Below are positions 46,516-57,814 of a stretch of DNA of 64,000 bases, piece by piece. The DNA is taken from the NCBI GenBank assembly GCA_005406025.1, contig BGZK01001403.1, positions 62,001 to 126,000 on the forward strand, in the 5' to 3' direction. The translations under genes were made by a program, and so were the position numbers. Each line of letters starts with the position of its first letter. The first letter of the stretch is position 1. Under the pieces are notes generated by a model, which had not been told where the DNA came from, did no database searches, and was given only the letters and a program-made list of their open reading frames with translations. This DNA comes from Eumeta japonica (lineage: Eukaryota; Arthropoda; Insecta; Lepidoptera; Psychidae).

Positions 46516-48220
46516 TGAAATATGGATATATGAATTATTTATGTGATCGTAATTTCTTCGCAGATTGATATAGATAGCGATTTCCTTAGATTAGGTTTGG
46601 AAAGATTAAAAATAGGGTTCAGCCTACTAATTGATGTGTTGAAATAACATTAGCGACGCTAGTAGTATCAAATGCAGATAGTAACAAATCTTAGACAATA
46701 TAAATATTTATTTATTAATATCAATCATATTTAAATGTGTCTGTTACTTAGATTTAAAATGATGTCTGAAATTAATCATGTTGTGGGCAAATAAATTACA
46801 AAAAATTATAAGCATCGAAAGTGCTATTTTTCAGAAATTAATAAATGTATCTAAAAAAATAATTAAAAATTAAAGCCCAAGTTCTTTGAACGTGATGATG
46901 TAAATTCCATAGTCCGTTTACACAGTTCCCATATTTGGAATTTAAGTTACGAATTCATCCACAAACCAGAAATATTCAAGCATAAAATGATCACACATCA
47001 AAACCGCAACTTCATATGAAACCACATAAAACGTTTTATTTATTAATAATCGTTTTATTGATAATTTACGTGGGCCCATAGACGGATATATAATGCATTC
47101 ACGCATTTTTTTTCTACTGATCGATCTCTCTACGGGCTACACGTTGTATGTATGTGTGTTTTTGTTTTAATTAATTAGGCAGCTATTCAACATAATAACA
47201 TATTTGGATTAAAAATAAATGAAATTGTAAATTACTTTTACGTTACTTATGTTGACTTAAATGAAATAGGCTGCTTTTTTTTTTAATTAATGGGGCTCTT
47301 TTAATAAATTGTTTTCATTATAAGTCGTGTATCAAGAAAATTCAATAACACTATATATTAATATACAGATATCGAAAAATTATAATGAAACTTTTGGCAG
47401 GTATGTAATTCTTATCACCTTAACAACAAAAACGTGTATTTTTCGTCACATCAAAAAGTCGTAAACGAATTCATTGAAATAGAAACTCATGGATGTATAG
47501 ATGTTGTTTATATAATAAATTAAAGTACATTGTTCTAAAGTTTGTAACATTCCACAAGTTTCTTCAGTGGACACCTTAGTTATTTATTCATACCACTCTG
47601 TGATTAACGTTCCAACGAATGCGCAACGTGAGTTCTTATTCACAATTTTAGGAACATGTCTACATACCGATGTATGTAACAGTGAAAACCCCTTTGCCAT
47701 ACGAAACATAATGCTGTCTTAAATATGAATTTAATAAAATGAAGTCGTGATTATTTATAAGTTATATACAAAGAATATAATTTACCTACACTTCACAAAT
47801 AATTATAATTGATATTCTATTGTTAATAAATCTTTGCCTATTAGTCGTAAAAAATGTGTTCAATTTGAATAATGGAGGTACGATCACAGAATCGAACCCC
47901 AGCACTGAATCCACTCATAAGTTATTACTTTAAATAGACTCCCGTTCTTGATATGGATGTATGTCAACACTTCTACTGAAATTGAAAACAGAGTGTTTTA
48001 TGAGTATATTATTAAAACAATTTTCATTTATGTTTGTAGAATCGTAACGCTTTATTGTACATAAATATATTTGTGACAATGTTGGAATGTAAAGAACGAA
48101 TTAAATGTGGAAAATGATAAATAATTCTCTCGTTTACTGGTCATTAACCTTTTGTGAGCTAGCTATGAGAAAACGTGTTTAGGGCATCATTATGCCTTTT
48201 GAAATGATTATTAGGAAATA
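46516..48220. other. AT-rich non-coding
   Basis: Nothing supported. A 14-nt match to the miR-1 seed region at 48083-48096 was examined and rejected because no hairpin partner exists. Confidence 0.3.
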
Positions 48221-48224
48221 ATAA

Positions 48225-48420
48225 TGTACAGGGAGCGGCGGCGGGCGCGCCCGGCGCCCGGTGCGCTGTTGAGACACAAAGGGGCTCGTTTGCCCGCCGA
48301 TATTTCTTCTTCCGGACCATTTGCACTCGGAGATCGAATTAATAGCCACACTTTGCCACTCAAATATTTCTCGGGGAGGCTTTTGTTTTGACGTTTGTGG
48401 CTACATTAATGTTGAAATAT
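48225..48420. promoter_or_regulatory. GC-rich core with a moderately complex flank
   Basis: GGCGGCGGGCGCGCCCGGCG (48236) forms a compact GC core. It is followed by non-repetitive sequence (ACACAAAGGGGCTCGTTTGC, CGGACCATTTGCACTCGG) that looks more constrained than the surroundings. No exon signals. Confidence 0.28.
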
Positions 48421-49090
48421 TGTGTTTTGTTACAGGGTCGCGATCGATACCCCTGTATTGATTTATTAATTTCGTCCAAATGGAATTCGAAATATATTTA
48501 AGGTAGTTTACTGGGTTATGTCTAATGGAGGTAACAGATTCGATCTAGGCCGCGAGCGAATCGACCGATGAGTTTTAACTTGAATCCAATTTTGCCACAC
48601 CCTCCGTGACCCGAAGAGCACGTTGAGCCGCTGGACGCGGACGTTGTTATCGGATCGATGACTACAGGCCAGCAGTCCCCGTACCACACTGGGCCCGCGT
48701 GTGCGGGTTGAGGTCCAAGCTTCTCACCATGAAAATCAGGACATCGTGGGAGGGCATATACCTCGACGATGGGGAACTTGAAAACCTAATTCAACAATAA
48801 TAGAAGCATATCACTATGTAAAAACGTAGCGATATTCTCTACTATGAAAACTAGTATACAAATCAGATTAGAATTCAAAAATTCTTTACATGTATTACTT
48901 AATTTTAATAGACGTTGTATCCATTTAATAATAAAAAACCGTCCTATAAGCAATTCTTGTTATTAACGTTAACCGCTTTAAAAAATTACAAAATCAAATT
49001 CCATCTTGGTGTGAAACACGCAGAGTGAGTGCAACGCAAACAAAATGATTTCTTAGGGCACGAAAACCCCCTACTTTATTTAGGCAAAGA
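48421..49090. other. Non-coding with a moderately GC-rich stretch
   Basis: The interval 48540-48790 has higher G+C (CACTGGGCCCGCGTGTGCGG near 48687) but its frames are broken. Nothing recognised. Confidence 0.28.
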
Positions 49091-49094
49091 TTTA

Positions 49095-49335
49095 TGCCGG
49101 CAGAGTTATGCGAAGAATTTCGGCGACTGCGGCTCGCCGCCGGCGGACACCCGCGACACCGGCGCGGGCGTGCGATAAATGAAACTGCAACGTCATGTAT
49201 AGCCCGCGCGCCGCGCCCTCCGCCCGCGGTACTGTGTAATCATGCAACACGACCATTTGCATACTGCATGACTAACTTTGAGCCGTTTTCGACGGTGGCG
49301 CACTCGGCCGCCTTGCGAATGCATGTTCCGTTTAA
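49095..49335. promoter_or_regulatory. CpG-rich block with a POU octamer
   Basis: Dense CG words run from 49120 to 49230. An exact octamer ATTTGCAT (49254-49261) lies on the flank. An 82-codon ORF spans the block on the plus strand, but it is rich in R, A and P and has no splice or domain support, so I do not call it a gene. Confidence 0.3.
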
Positions 49336-49339
49336 TGTT

Positions 49340-50815
49340 TAATCAAATTGTATTGTATGTGACAGAATTTCACTGTTTATTTCAATGTTTCACGCCAATA
49401 TAGAAAGAAACATGTACGTGCACAACGTACTGATTTAAAGTTTCGCATTGTTTCGTTTTACGATTTTGCGTTAACCTATGCGTATTACGTAAATCGATGA
49501 CGTGTTCCGAAATCGATGAAAATAATGGAATATTAAAAAATATTTAATCTGTGTGGAGGATTAATATTTAATCTAAAAACATGATTTTCGACTATTACTT
49601 TAATATCACAGCATTTCGTGCAAAAATAGTAACATAGCTTTACAAATGATTACTGATTCATTAAAGAAAGTTCTGAACGAAGAAATGTCCTTATGACAAA
49701 TAATATAAAAATTTTGACCTCTAAATTCATTTATAGACATGCATTAAAGTTGTGCCATGATAAGCATTGTTAATGTGATACATTATGATAAGATCGTTCA
49801 TCGAATTACGCCTATAATTACATAAAGCAATGTTTTATACATCATTTCATAAACTTATAAAGCTAAATAGATAAAAAATACACATAACTTGTCGACTCAG
49901 TTCCATATCAACATTAAACGAAATTAAATTCCTTAAACAAAATCTAGTGCTAGCAGATGTTGGTGAATAATGATCGACTTTATAAAAAAACTTCAAAATT
50001 TTTTATTGCAAATAAACAAAAAATGAGCCCTATAAGTATTATTAAACTGACATTAAATTAAAAAGGAAATCATTTAGGATTGAAGTTTAAATATTGCATT
50101 TTGACGAACTATAAATCGAAATCAAAAGTTTAAATTTTATTTTCTACATTAGCATTTTTAACTTTGTCAACTTTTTGCTAAAAGATTATCAAAAAAATTG
50201 ACGTGCAATAAAACAGTCAATATTGCAAATTCTGTATTATAGTTTCCAAGTCGCTCCCATCGCGCTACAAGACCCTTTAATTGGCCACCGTAAAAGGTTC
50301 CATTTGGGGTTTTAATTGGGAATTTTGTTTGATTCCGAATCGCGTCGTACCCAATCGACGCCGTTGATTAAATATACAGGAGGTTGCCGACCGGCAGTTT
50401 CCTTTAATTAAGTTGCCGATAACCTTTATTTAGGTAGTTGGTTCTGTAGTAGATAAAGTTTTGTTTGCGTTAGCTGTTCGGTGCGAGCGCGTCTTCTCTA
50501 GTTAAACCGTTTTCAGATATCTTATAAAAGAAATCGGCTAAAATAGGAAACCATGTTGACAATGTCGATTTATTCCTATTGCAATACCTCATCAGTGTAA
50601 CATGTTTATACACATTTTTTTTTAAGAAAGGATTACAATGTTTGGATGGAAGTAATTCATGACACATTCATGTACATCAATTACAGTCCACACCTCATAT
50701 ACTATATAATTATTCATCATTGTTCATTTATATTAACGGTATGCGAAAATTATAAGCTCGGAAATGTAAAACTTTCATTGATATTTTGAAGTTAAAAACT
50801 GCCCTTTTTGTGCAT
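49340..50815. other. AT-rich non-coding
   Basis: A moderately GC-rich patch (50250-50410) holds no recognisable element. No gene can be supported. Confidence 0.3.
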
Positions 50816-50820
50816 TTCAG

Positions 50821-50883
50821 CAGAGTTAAAGCAATCAATTCAAGCGGACGGTCATTTTTTTCGTTGCACGTGCATTCTTGAAG
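50821..50883 (+). CDS. Candidate 63-nt cassette exon, phase-symmetric
   Basis: TTTTTGTGCATTTCAG precedes and GTAATT follows a 63-nt segment with one open frame (E-L-K-Q-S-I-Q-A-D-G-H-F-F-R-C-T-C). It enters after one base of a codon and leaves with one base of the next, so inclusion or skipping would keep a frame. With no partner exons in view, chance is a serious alternative. Confidence 0.18.
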
Positions 50884-51795
50884 GTAATTCTAATTTGTAT
50901 CAGACTTATGATTGTAACTTCCTGTGTAACTTCTACCATCTTTATCACGCGTGCTGGTATTAATGGGCATACATAGCATATATAAATTGCGGCATTCAAA
51001 ATCACGTTTTTATATAGCTTTTTTTATTTTTTCACATTTAATGCCATTTTCTATAGAATCAAAGCAGATGATTAATCTGAAAGTTGCAAGTGATTAAAAT
51101 GAAACGTCTTTATTGAATGAGTTACAAACTTACAAGTTGAATTAATTAGTTTTGAATCGTACTTCATGTATTTTCTACTTCTCTATTCAAAAATAAGATC
51201 AAAGGAAGTTTTTTAATTTTACAATCATATAACTTTGCTTTTTACAACAAAAAACTATAGAAATCAGTTAATTTTATTTGATCCTATGAGTTAGTGTCAA
51301 AATGTATAATTTTTTTTTGTTCTATTGTTTACTTCCAAACAAACTCAAATTCGCACATGTTCAACAACATTCTATATTTTCATAACTTTTCATTAAAATT
51401 GTATTTGATTTTTGTATTTTACAAATCTTAATAATAGCGAGTTGACAACTAAATTAAAAAAAATGACGTTATCATGAATTGTACTAAAATTACGTAAACA
51501 ATGCTTATGAAAAATAATGTACTGTTTCTTACATATAATTACTTATTTTCAAAACTACTTTGTACATATAAATTCTACTAAAAATCGATAGAAATCAGAT
51601 GTCGTTCTCGATAGTCCTTGAAATACTTAAATTGTATTACGGAACAATGTTTTTTAGAAAATACTCAACAAAATTTCTTCTGTGTAATGTTAAACAAAGT
51701 TTTATGTCATGCATAAATTACAAAACTGCTTCCTAATTTTCACTATACTTTAAACCAAGCAACAAAGTGTATCCCATAAATTACTCGTGTTCTAA
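50884..51795. other. AT-rich non-coding, nothing recognised
   Basis: Background sequence with no supported features. Confidence 0.3.
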
Positions 51796-51804
51796 AAAAA
51801 AAAC

Positions 51805-51925
51805 AACCAAACGCGAGTCGAATTCGCTTACCGGGAGTTCCGTACTGCCACAAAATACGTTTTTATATTGTGCTTACTAAAAAAAAAATGTTTTTTCCTC
51901 CTTTCAGTTCGGGATTCTTAGCAAC
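51805..51925. repeat. Interspersed repeat fragment (CGCGAGTCGAATTCGC type)
   Basis: CCAAACGCGAGTCGAATTCG followed by CTTACCGGGAGTTCCGTAC resembles a common lepidopteran phrase (gcgagtcggactcgc ... gggttccgtac). A short (CAGA)-like run at 52670-52710 may be a further remnant. Confidence 0.4.
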
Positions 51926-52014
51926 AACCTTACTTGTAATAGGGCGGCTTTTATTATTTGTCGTTATACTTTTGATAGTATAAGAGCTAGCAACGTTGGG
52001 AAAACAAGAATTTC

Positions 52015-52135
52015 AGGTCAGCTGATTTATTGATATGTCGTCTCTCTTGCTCTTTGGGTTAGGGTCTGGGCTGTCTGGCCGGCGGTGGCGGTTGCGTTTA
52101 CCTGTGCGCATCCTATCTGTACAGGTAATGATACT
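52015..52135. other. Short GC-rich bump of unknown nature
   Basis: Between TTTCAGGTCAGCTG (52011) and TGTACAGGTAATG (52119) lies 100 bp of higher-G+C sequence, open on both strands (GGCCGGCGGTGGCGGTTGCG). Minus-strand translation gives an R/P/S-rich peptide and plus-strand translation an L/G/R-rich one. It could be an exon, a repeat, or an RNA gene fragment. None can be chosen from sequence alone. Confidence 0.25.
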
Positions 52136-52139
52136 AACT

Positions 52140-53500
52140 TTTAAAATCATTTTAAGAAGGTTCATTTTTAATATTTTAACTTTAAATAAGCTTAACAAAC
52201 ATCCATCTCTTGTTGCCAGACATTTTTGTCATTGCTAACAATGAGCCAGACGCCAATTTTGATTTACTTTTTTTGAATTAAAAATTCAAAGTATTTCAGT
52301 TTGCCTGTAATTTTAATATTATGTTGTTCAAGTATGAAAAGACCTAAAATTAATTTGCCAGACACTAATTCAGTTGTTAAACCGTATATTAGCCAAATAT
52401 TAAAAATGATTATAAATCAAATTATTTAAATATTTTTTAATCACTTTGCTCAACTTGCTGGCTCAACGACATTAAAATAAATGTCATTATACTGATTTGG
52501 TGAGCCATTAATTTCAAATATGAAAAGATCTCAGCGCTCGAGTGTCGGGTAAAAATTCAAAATAATAAAAATTGCTTTTAAGATAAACTGACAAGTGATT
52601 TAGAGAAAAATTTTGCGCTCTAATTTTCTAAAAGTTTTATAAAAGGATTCATAAATTCGTGTCAACTATATACAGACAGACAGAAGAATATACAGATATA
52701 CAGACGTGTTAGTAATTGTAAGTACATTTTTTTCTTCAACACACATCTAAGGTTATGAAAAATTTATATTTTTATTGATATATTTTTTGAAATTTTTTTA
52801 ACCGTTACCTGTTTAAACAATAACCAGTTGAATTGTAAACTGGCGAATGATAATTTTATTATCAAATGTTTGTGTGACAAATTGTAAAAAACAAACTTAC
52901 TTTTTAAACAAACAAACTTTTTTTTTTTGGAATGTGCATGTGTAGTCTGTTTCTTTTTATTAAAATACGAGTAATATATTGCTCGAAGTGTAAATTCATT
53001 TGTACTTATCTTTTTTTTTAATCACTGGATATCGGAAAGCAACTTTGGCATTTTAAGTATAAACTAATTCAAAAATGACGTATAAAAAATTTGCTAGTTT
53101 CATGCGTTATAAGGCATATTTCACAATAGCTTATAATATTATTGATTAATCTTTCCCTTATCACGGCTTTGTTTTATTAATGCCAAGAAAATATTTATAT
53201 TTCTAAGCATTGTAAAAATATATATTTATAACTTTGATCTAAATTTTTAAACAAGTAACTTAAATATAGCTTATCGCTTCCTTGAAACGAAGCAAAAAAA
53301 AAATTACTTATCAATAAAAATATAGATATTTCATTATAACGTCCTATTTCTTTTCATAAAATATATGTAAGGCATTTAAAGAGTAAAAATATTAAATTTT
53401 CATTTATTTTTATTTATTTATTCTAAAATTTACACAATGATAAATAAAAAGGCCTCCAAAAAATTATTGTCCAATTAATGCTTAAATTAAAAGCTTATGA
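52140..53500. other. AT-rich non-coding, nothing recognised
   Basis: Background sequence apart from short poly-T runs. Confidence 0.3.
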
Positions 53501-53509
53501 AATCGGGAC

Positions 53510-53900
53510 GCGAGCGAGTGCCGGGCGCGGGGCGCGGGGCGCGGGCGGCGCCCACCTGAAACGCCGAACGCGAAAATGCCAGACACGGTAGGTGTGGAGG
53601 CAAACATTTGTCCGCGTTCTCAACGCTCCTTTGTTATCGCCTTTATATTACGCGGGTGGCTCGGGCTGACTGGGCGATTTCCTTTATTCAATCATGACTC
53701 CGGAGAGCCTTCGTGATGCGTTACCGGCTCGAAAACACTCCGCCGGCGGCCAGACTTATGGCTCTAATTTTGCGCCTATAAATTTTAATTGGGTATAGAG
53801 AGAAGTCACTTTGTCGTTATTACGATGAATCAGTAACGTTCAGCATAACGTTCAAACACGCCGAGTTCGGGCGTCTTAATGCCTATCTGCTTACGACGTA
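53510..53900. promoter_or_regulatory. CpG-rich block with homeodomain-type words
   Basis: GGCGCGGGGCGCGGGGCGCG (53525) forms the core. The right flank to 53900 keeps complex sequence with TTTATGGCTCTAATTTTGCG, then CCTATAAATTTTAATTGGG, which contains TAAT and TTTATGG words used by Hox-type factors. A 14-mer, TATATTACGCGGGT (53645-53658), also occurs at 19451 inside the MITE-like element. No coding signal. Confidence 0.3.
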
Positions 53901-53904
53901 CTGT

Positions 53905-54080
53905 GATATTAATTTAACTTGCGCAATTCATTCCCCGTCTCTATATTTATTAGCTGTAACCCGCCTGCTTTGAGGAGCATAAATTAACATTCAGCAGTAA
54001 TTGTTGTTCTTACGATTCAAATGTGCCCATGATTTTGCTCGCGCGTGCATAGAATGAATTTCTTCATTGTTAATATTAGT
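53905..54080. other. Non-coding, nothing recognised
   Basis: A short spacer of ordinary composition. Confidence 0.3.
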
Positions 54081-54084
54081 CGTC

Positions 54085-54230
54085 GACCTTGTTAATTTTG
54101 ACCCCGATCGCGTTCTTGTTATCGGTGTCAATTCTGGTTCCAATGTCAGGTCCGATCAGCAGGCTCCCGAATTCCAATACCGGTCTTGATTCCAATCTTG
54201 GTTCTTCCTTGGCGATGGATGTTAGTGATA
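54085..54230 (-). repeat. Fourth copy of the GGGATYGGRA-like minisatellite element
   Basis: On the minus strand, AAGATTGGAATCAAGACCGG, TATTGGAATTCGGGAG, GATCGGACCTGACATTGG and ACGCGATCGGGGTC follow in series. These are the same type of words as at 16115-16280 and 44995-45155. Confidence 0.5.
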
Positions 54231-54234
54231 ATAG

Positions 54235-55025
54235 ATTGATATTTTTATTGGTATTAATACATTAGTTTACATGAAAAGTAATTTGTTATATTAATCTTAT
54301 GTCCTATTTAAGATCATAATCTATCTCTATGCAAAAATTTGATTACAATCCATCCAACCGTCAGCGTATAACAAAAATCCATACATACATACTTTTACAT
54401 TTTTTATATTATAAATAGCCTATATACAAGACAAAAGAAATTAATATATACATATACGTAATGATGTATTATGTAAATATCAAATAATAATTGTATTATT
54501 TGCAGAATAAATGCATTCGTAAATTATGATTTTTGCACTACATTCAAACCTTGTAACTTAACAAATAACGTCTGAATTGGACCAACTTATTTGCTAAACA
54601 TTAGAATTCGAAATCTTATTCGTAGTTAAGAATTATTTTTGTGGAAAATTAAAAAAATACGTAACATTGAAAAATAAATCTTAAAATCAAATGTGAAATT
54701 TCAAAGTTTATTTTAAAATATGATAATTTAAACAACAACGAAAAAAAAAGACTGCAAAATGAATTTTTATAAAAGGAGTTTCAAGAGTTATTTGTGTAAC
54801 AATGAAAATGATATGTTTATTGTTGCACAAATAAAATTAAAAGCATTAATAACAATTTTTACAAAAAAAATAAATAAAAACCGTTAGAACTAACCTAAAT
54901 CAGTTATATGTGAGGTGTACTATAAATTTATGAAAGTGGCCATTTCCATTAACAATATTTAAAAAGTAATTACTACATTTGAAAATGGAACTCTTTGACT
55001 TTAAAATATAGTTTGTTTCATCTAA
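54235..55025. other. AT-rich non-coding
   Basis: The 5' terminal repeat of the following mariner copy should lie in the right part of this interval but is not recognisable. Confidence 0.3.
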
Positions 55026-55029
55026 CTAT

Positions 55030-56170
55030 CAATTCTCCTAACATTATGGCGTCATTTTTAAAATTGCGTGTCTTCATCATTAAGTCTTGAAAATTTTCGT
55101 AGTACGATTTTCTAGTCTTTTAAATTTGATTTGACAATTTAGCAGAGCCTTGCTCGGGTTCGAACTGCTTTTGGCGTCTAAGCATAATGCAAAACGACTA
55201 TTTATATATGGTTTGCTAAATTAAAGCGCGGTCGTATCAATTTCAGTGACGAATTTCGTGATGGTAGTCCGTCCATCGCCATGAACAACAAAAACATCGA
55301 TGTTGTGTGCAGTGTGATCGAAACCGACAGGCATGTGACCTACCATGAGATTTAGGCATCATTATGCATAGGTATGAGTTAAATACAATCAATACTACAC
55401 AAACATTTAGGTATGAAAAAGCTGTGCTCGAGGTGGATCCCACACAATTTGACTGAGGCTCAAAAAACGGTCTGCATCGCTTGATGCGATGTCATGCTTA
55501 CCAAATTCAAGTAAGAGATGTCAAATTTGGTGTGGGATATAGAAACAGGTGACGAAACATGGATGTATAGCTACGATCCTAAAAACGAGCCGAAACCAAC
55601 CAAAGAGGTGCGAGCGAAATGCCTCTAAGTGGACTAAGTGCTCCTTTTCTTAATAAAATTGGCCACGTGACCCTTGTTGCCTTAAAGAATTGTCGTAACG
55701 TGAATAGTGTTTGACATAGGACCGTTAGTTTGCCGGAAGTTATTAACGAACGTAACGTAACGTTCGAACGTAAAAATAACCATAAACTTAATACCATTTG
55801 CACCATGATAATGCCAGTTCTCACAAGGTCAAACAGATAAATAACATTTTGAAGGAGAAAAGTGTAAAACTTATGACCAATCCTGCCTACAGTCCTGAAC
55901 TGACATCTCGTGACTTTTTTTTGCTAACAAAAATTAAGAACCAATTACGCAGTCAACGATTTTCATTACCAGAAGAAGCTGTCAGAATATGAGAAACGTG
56001 TTTCCGAGGTCATCAGGGAGGAGTATTATAAATGTTTTCAAAATTGGTTTATTCAAATGAAAAAGCGCATTTATGCCATCGGAGAATATTTCGAGAAATA
56101 ATAAATTATTTTTTGATTCTTCATAGTCGTTTTTTCTAAATCATTCCAGAAATTTTTAGTGCGCTTTACG
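55030..56170 (+). mobile_element. Mariner-like element, family A, near full length but broken
   Basis: The plus strand carries mariner transposase landmarks in order, separated by frameshifts and stops. W-F-A-K-L-K-R-G-R-I-N-F and D-E-F-R-D-G begin about 55203. E-T-D-R-H-V-T-Y-H-E-I follows near 55320, then L-H-K-H-L-G-M-K-K-L-C-S-R-W-I-P-H-N-L-T near 55400-55450. G-D-E-T-W at 55548 holds the first aspartate. H-H-D-N-A-S-S-H has D at 55807, and R-D-F-F has D at 55912. The last two aspartates are 35 codons apart, which is the DD34D spacing. The element ends in ATTCCAGAAATTTTTAGTGC (56141-56160), which matches the other family A copy. No 5' terminal repeat found. Inactive. Confidence 0.92.
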
Positions 56171-56217
56171 TAATAGCATACTTACGACCGAAAAATAAAA
56201 CAGCAATTAACCGTACG

Positions 56218-56291
56218 GATCTATCGAGATGTGCCGAAACCAACCAAAGTGGCGCACGAGCGAAGTTCCTTTAAGCGGATAATTGCTTCTT
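56218..56291 (+). mobile_element. Short fragment of a second family A mariner copy
   Basis: TCTATCGAGATGTGCCGAAA, CCAACCAAAGTGGCGCACG and TAAGCGGATAATTGCTTC closely match the transposase region of the copy at 6685-7600 (its minus strand, about 7260-7180). It starts only about 50 bp after the end of the larger copy. It is a nested or rearranged remnant. Confidence 0.75.
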
Positions 56292-56778
56292 TTTTCTTTT
56301 CCTTTCTTCTGTTTATCGAATAGCTGTTTCTTAAGATTTCCTTTTAAATTATTATCATATTGAAGTGAAATATATATATACATAATTAAAATTCATTTTT
56401 CGTGTTTCATTTTCTAAACTACCACAGAAATAGAGTGATACAAATTGGAACACGATGTATATATTTCGAATCGAATTCATGTGATATGGCACACAAAGAT
56501 GGGCAAAGAAATTGTTAATTTTCATATCCGTAGTTAAAATCAGATCGTGAATGTGGTGCATAACTGTAAAAACATTGTAAGAAACATACGAGACATAAAT
56601 AGATCTAACACCTTTCTGTACCTTTATCCAATAATTCACTTCATAACCAAAATTACGAGCATGCTGCCGAACCCTGCTCTATTTAAGCCATCGGCGACAC
56701 CTGGCCCACGGAATGCCGGGTTTATTTTGCAGAAATTCTCGTGTCGAGACGGAAAAACTTAAGAATAACCTATGCGGC
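56292..56778. other. AT-rich non-coding
   Basis: No recognisable features. Confidence 0.3.
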
Positions 56779-56779
56779 G

Positions 56780-57045
56780 GGCGAAAAACGTCTACGAGGA
56801 CAAAACAAGGCGGCGGGCCCGAGCGCCGCCCCCGGATATGCAAAACGCTGAGCGTTCCCCGAACGCGCCGACTCTTTGTAACGTGATCTTATTGTGTTCT
56901 AGTGAAATCCATGTCTTACCATGAATACGAAACAACTTATGTCGATTTAGCAAATTTATTAGAAACGCTTCGGAACTTCCACGGTATTTTTCATGCTACG
57001 CACGCGCCGGCGCCGGCTAGGGGAAGCCCGCGGGTGAGGTTCAGA
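56780..57045. promoter_or_regulatory. Two CpG-rich cores around a short open stretch
   Basis: GC cores at 56795-56870 and 57000-57035 flank a more balanced segment. An ATG at 56911 opens 58 codons to 57084 with a natural-looking first half (M-S-Y-H-E-Y-E-T-T-Y-V-D-L) and a GC-driven second half. There is no domain or splice support. I list the interval as regulatory-like and leave the ORF undecided. Confidence 0.28.
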
Positions 57046-57064
57046 AGGTACCCGCTGTTCTTTT

Positions 57065-57640
57065 ATGCGCCCTGTAAAATATAAATCGATATATTTTTCT
57101 ACCTATACTGTATGCCGGCTTCTTTTAAAAGTTTAATTTTGTACCATATTTTTGTTCTCGTTTCTAAAATATACGCCTACCTTCTAGATTTATGGACCTG
57201 AAAAATGTTATTTAAAAGGTCAGGTTCGATGTTCAAAAGGTAGACAGAGATCACAGATCTGTTAATAGTACGATATTTACAAAACTATCTTGTTTCAATT
57301 GTATCCATTAATCATTTCATAAAAAATAGTCGATTTCGTATGGGAGAAATTTGCCTCTTCCGGATATGCCATGAAACTGGTTTGCATAAGACTTTGTTTT
57401 TTCCGTCGCATATATTCGCTCTATATATTTATTTGATCAGCCTGCTTACATTCACACCCCTTTAACATATCTTTTAAGTTACACTCGTATGTATTAAAAT
57501 GGCGCTTTTTCAATTAGGGTTGCAATACAGAAATGGACCGGTTCGACCGGTCAGATGTTACGCTCTCATAGAGTACAGGTTTAGGGTAACCGCTACTGCT
57601 GTCTCATTTTGGTCCAGTAAATGAAAGTTTGGATGGCCCA
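57065..57640. other. Non-coding, nothing recognised
   Basis: Background apart from a small palindrome, ACCGGTTCGACCGGT (57537-57551). Confidence 0.3.
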
Positions 57641-57810
57641 CTCCTCCAATCACCATATTCCTCGTCTATCAGATATCTTATTCCTACACAAGAGGCCGAC
57701 AACGCACTGGCGACACTTCTACGGTTGCGAATATCCATGGGCGGCGATGACCTCTACCTGACGATGACTCTGGTGACGCTCATGCTCGTTTGCCTCTCGA
57801 AAACGCTAAA
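57640..57810 (+). repeat. Interspersed repeat (GTCCATGGGCGGCGGT type)
   Basis: GGCCGACAACGCACTGGCGA, ACACTTCTACGGTTGCGAAT, ATCCATGGGCGGCGATGACC and CATGCTCGTTTGCCTC follow in the order of a very common lepidopteran repeat, also present in reverse at 31150-31245. The 106-codon ORF across it is a by-product. Confidence 0.6.
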
Positions 57811-57814
57811 AACA

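Noticed and set aside
48083..48096. TGGAATGTAAAGAA, identical to the first 14 nt of miR-1
   Set aside because: The next bases (CGAATTAA) do not match, and no complementary star strand lies within 100 nt on either side, so no precursor hairpin can form.
49254..49261. Exact POU octamer ATTTGCAT, also at 39005 and 58975
   Set aside because: As a standalone finding: an 8-mer is expected a few times by chance on two strands of 64 kb of AT-rich DNA.
49094..49342. 82-codon plus-strand ORF
   Set aside because: Spans a CpG-rich block, is rich in R, A and P, and has no domain, splice or start-context support.
56911..57084. 58-codon ORF beginning M-S-Y-H-E-Y
   Set aside because: The first half looks natural, but the second is a GC-block translation and there is no supporting motif or exon partner. 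Left undecided and not called as a gene.
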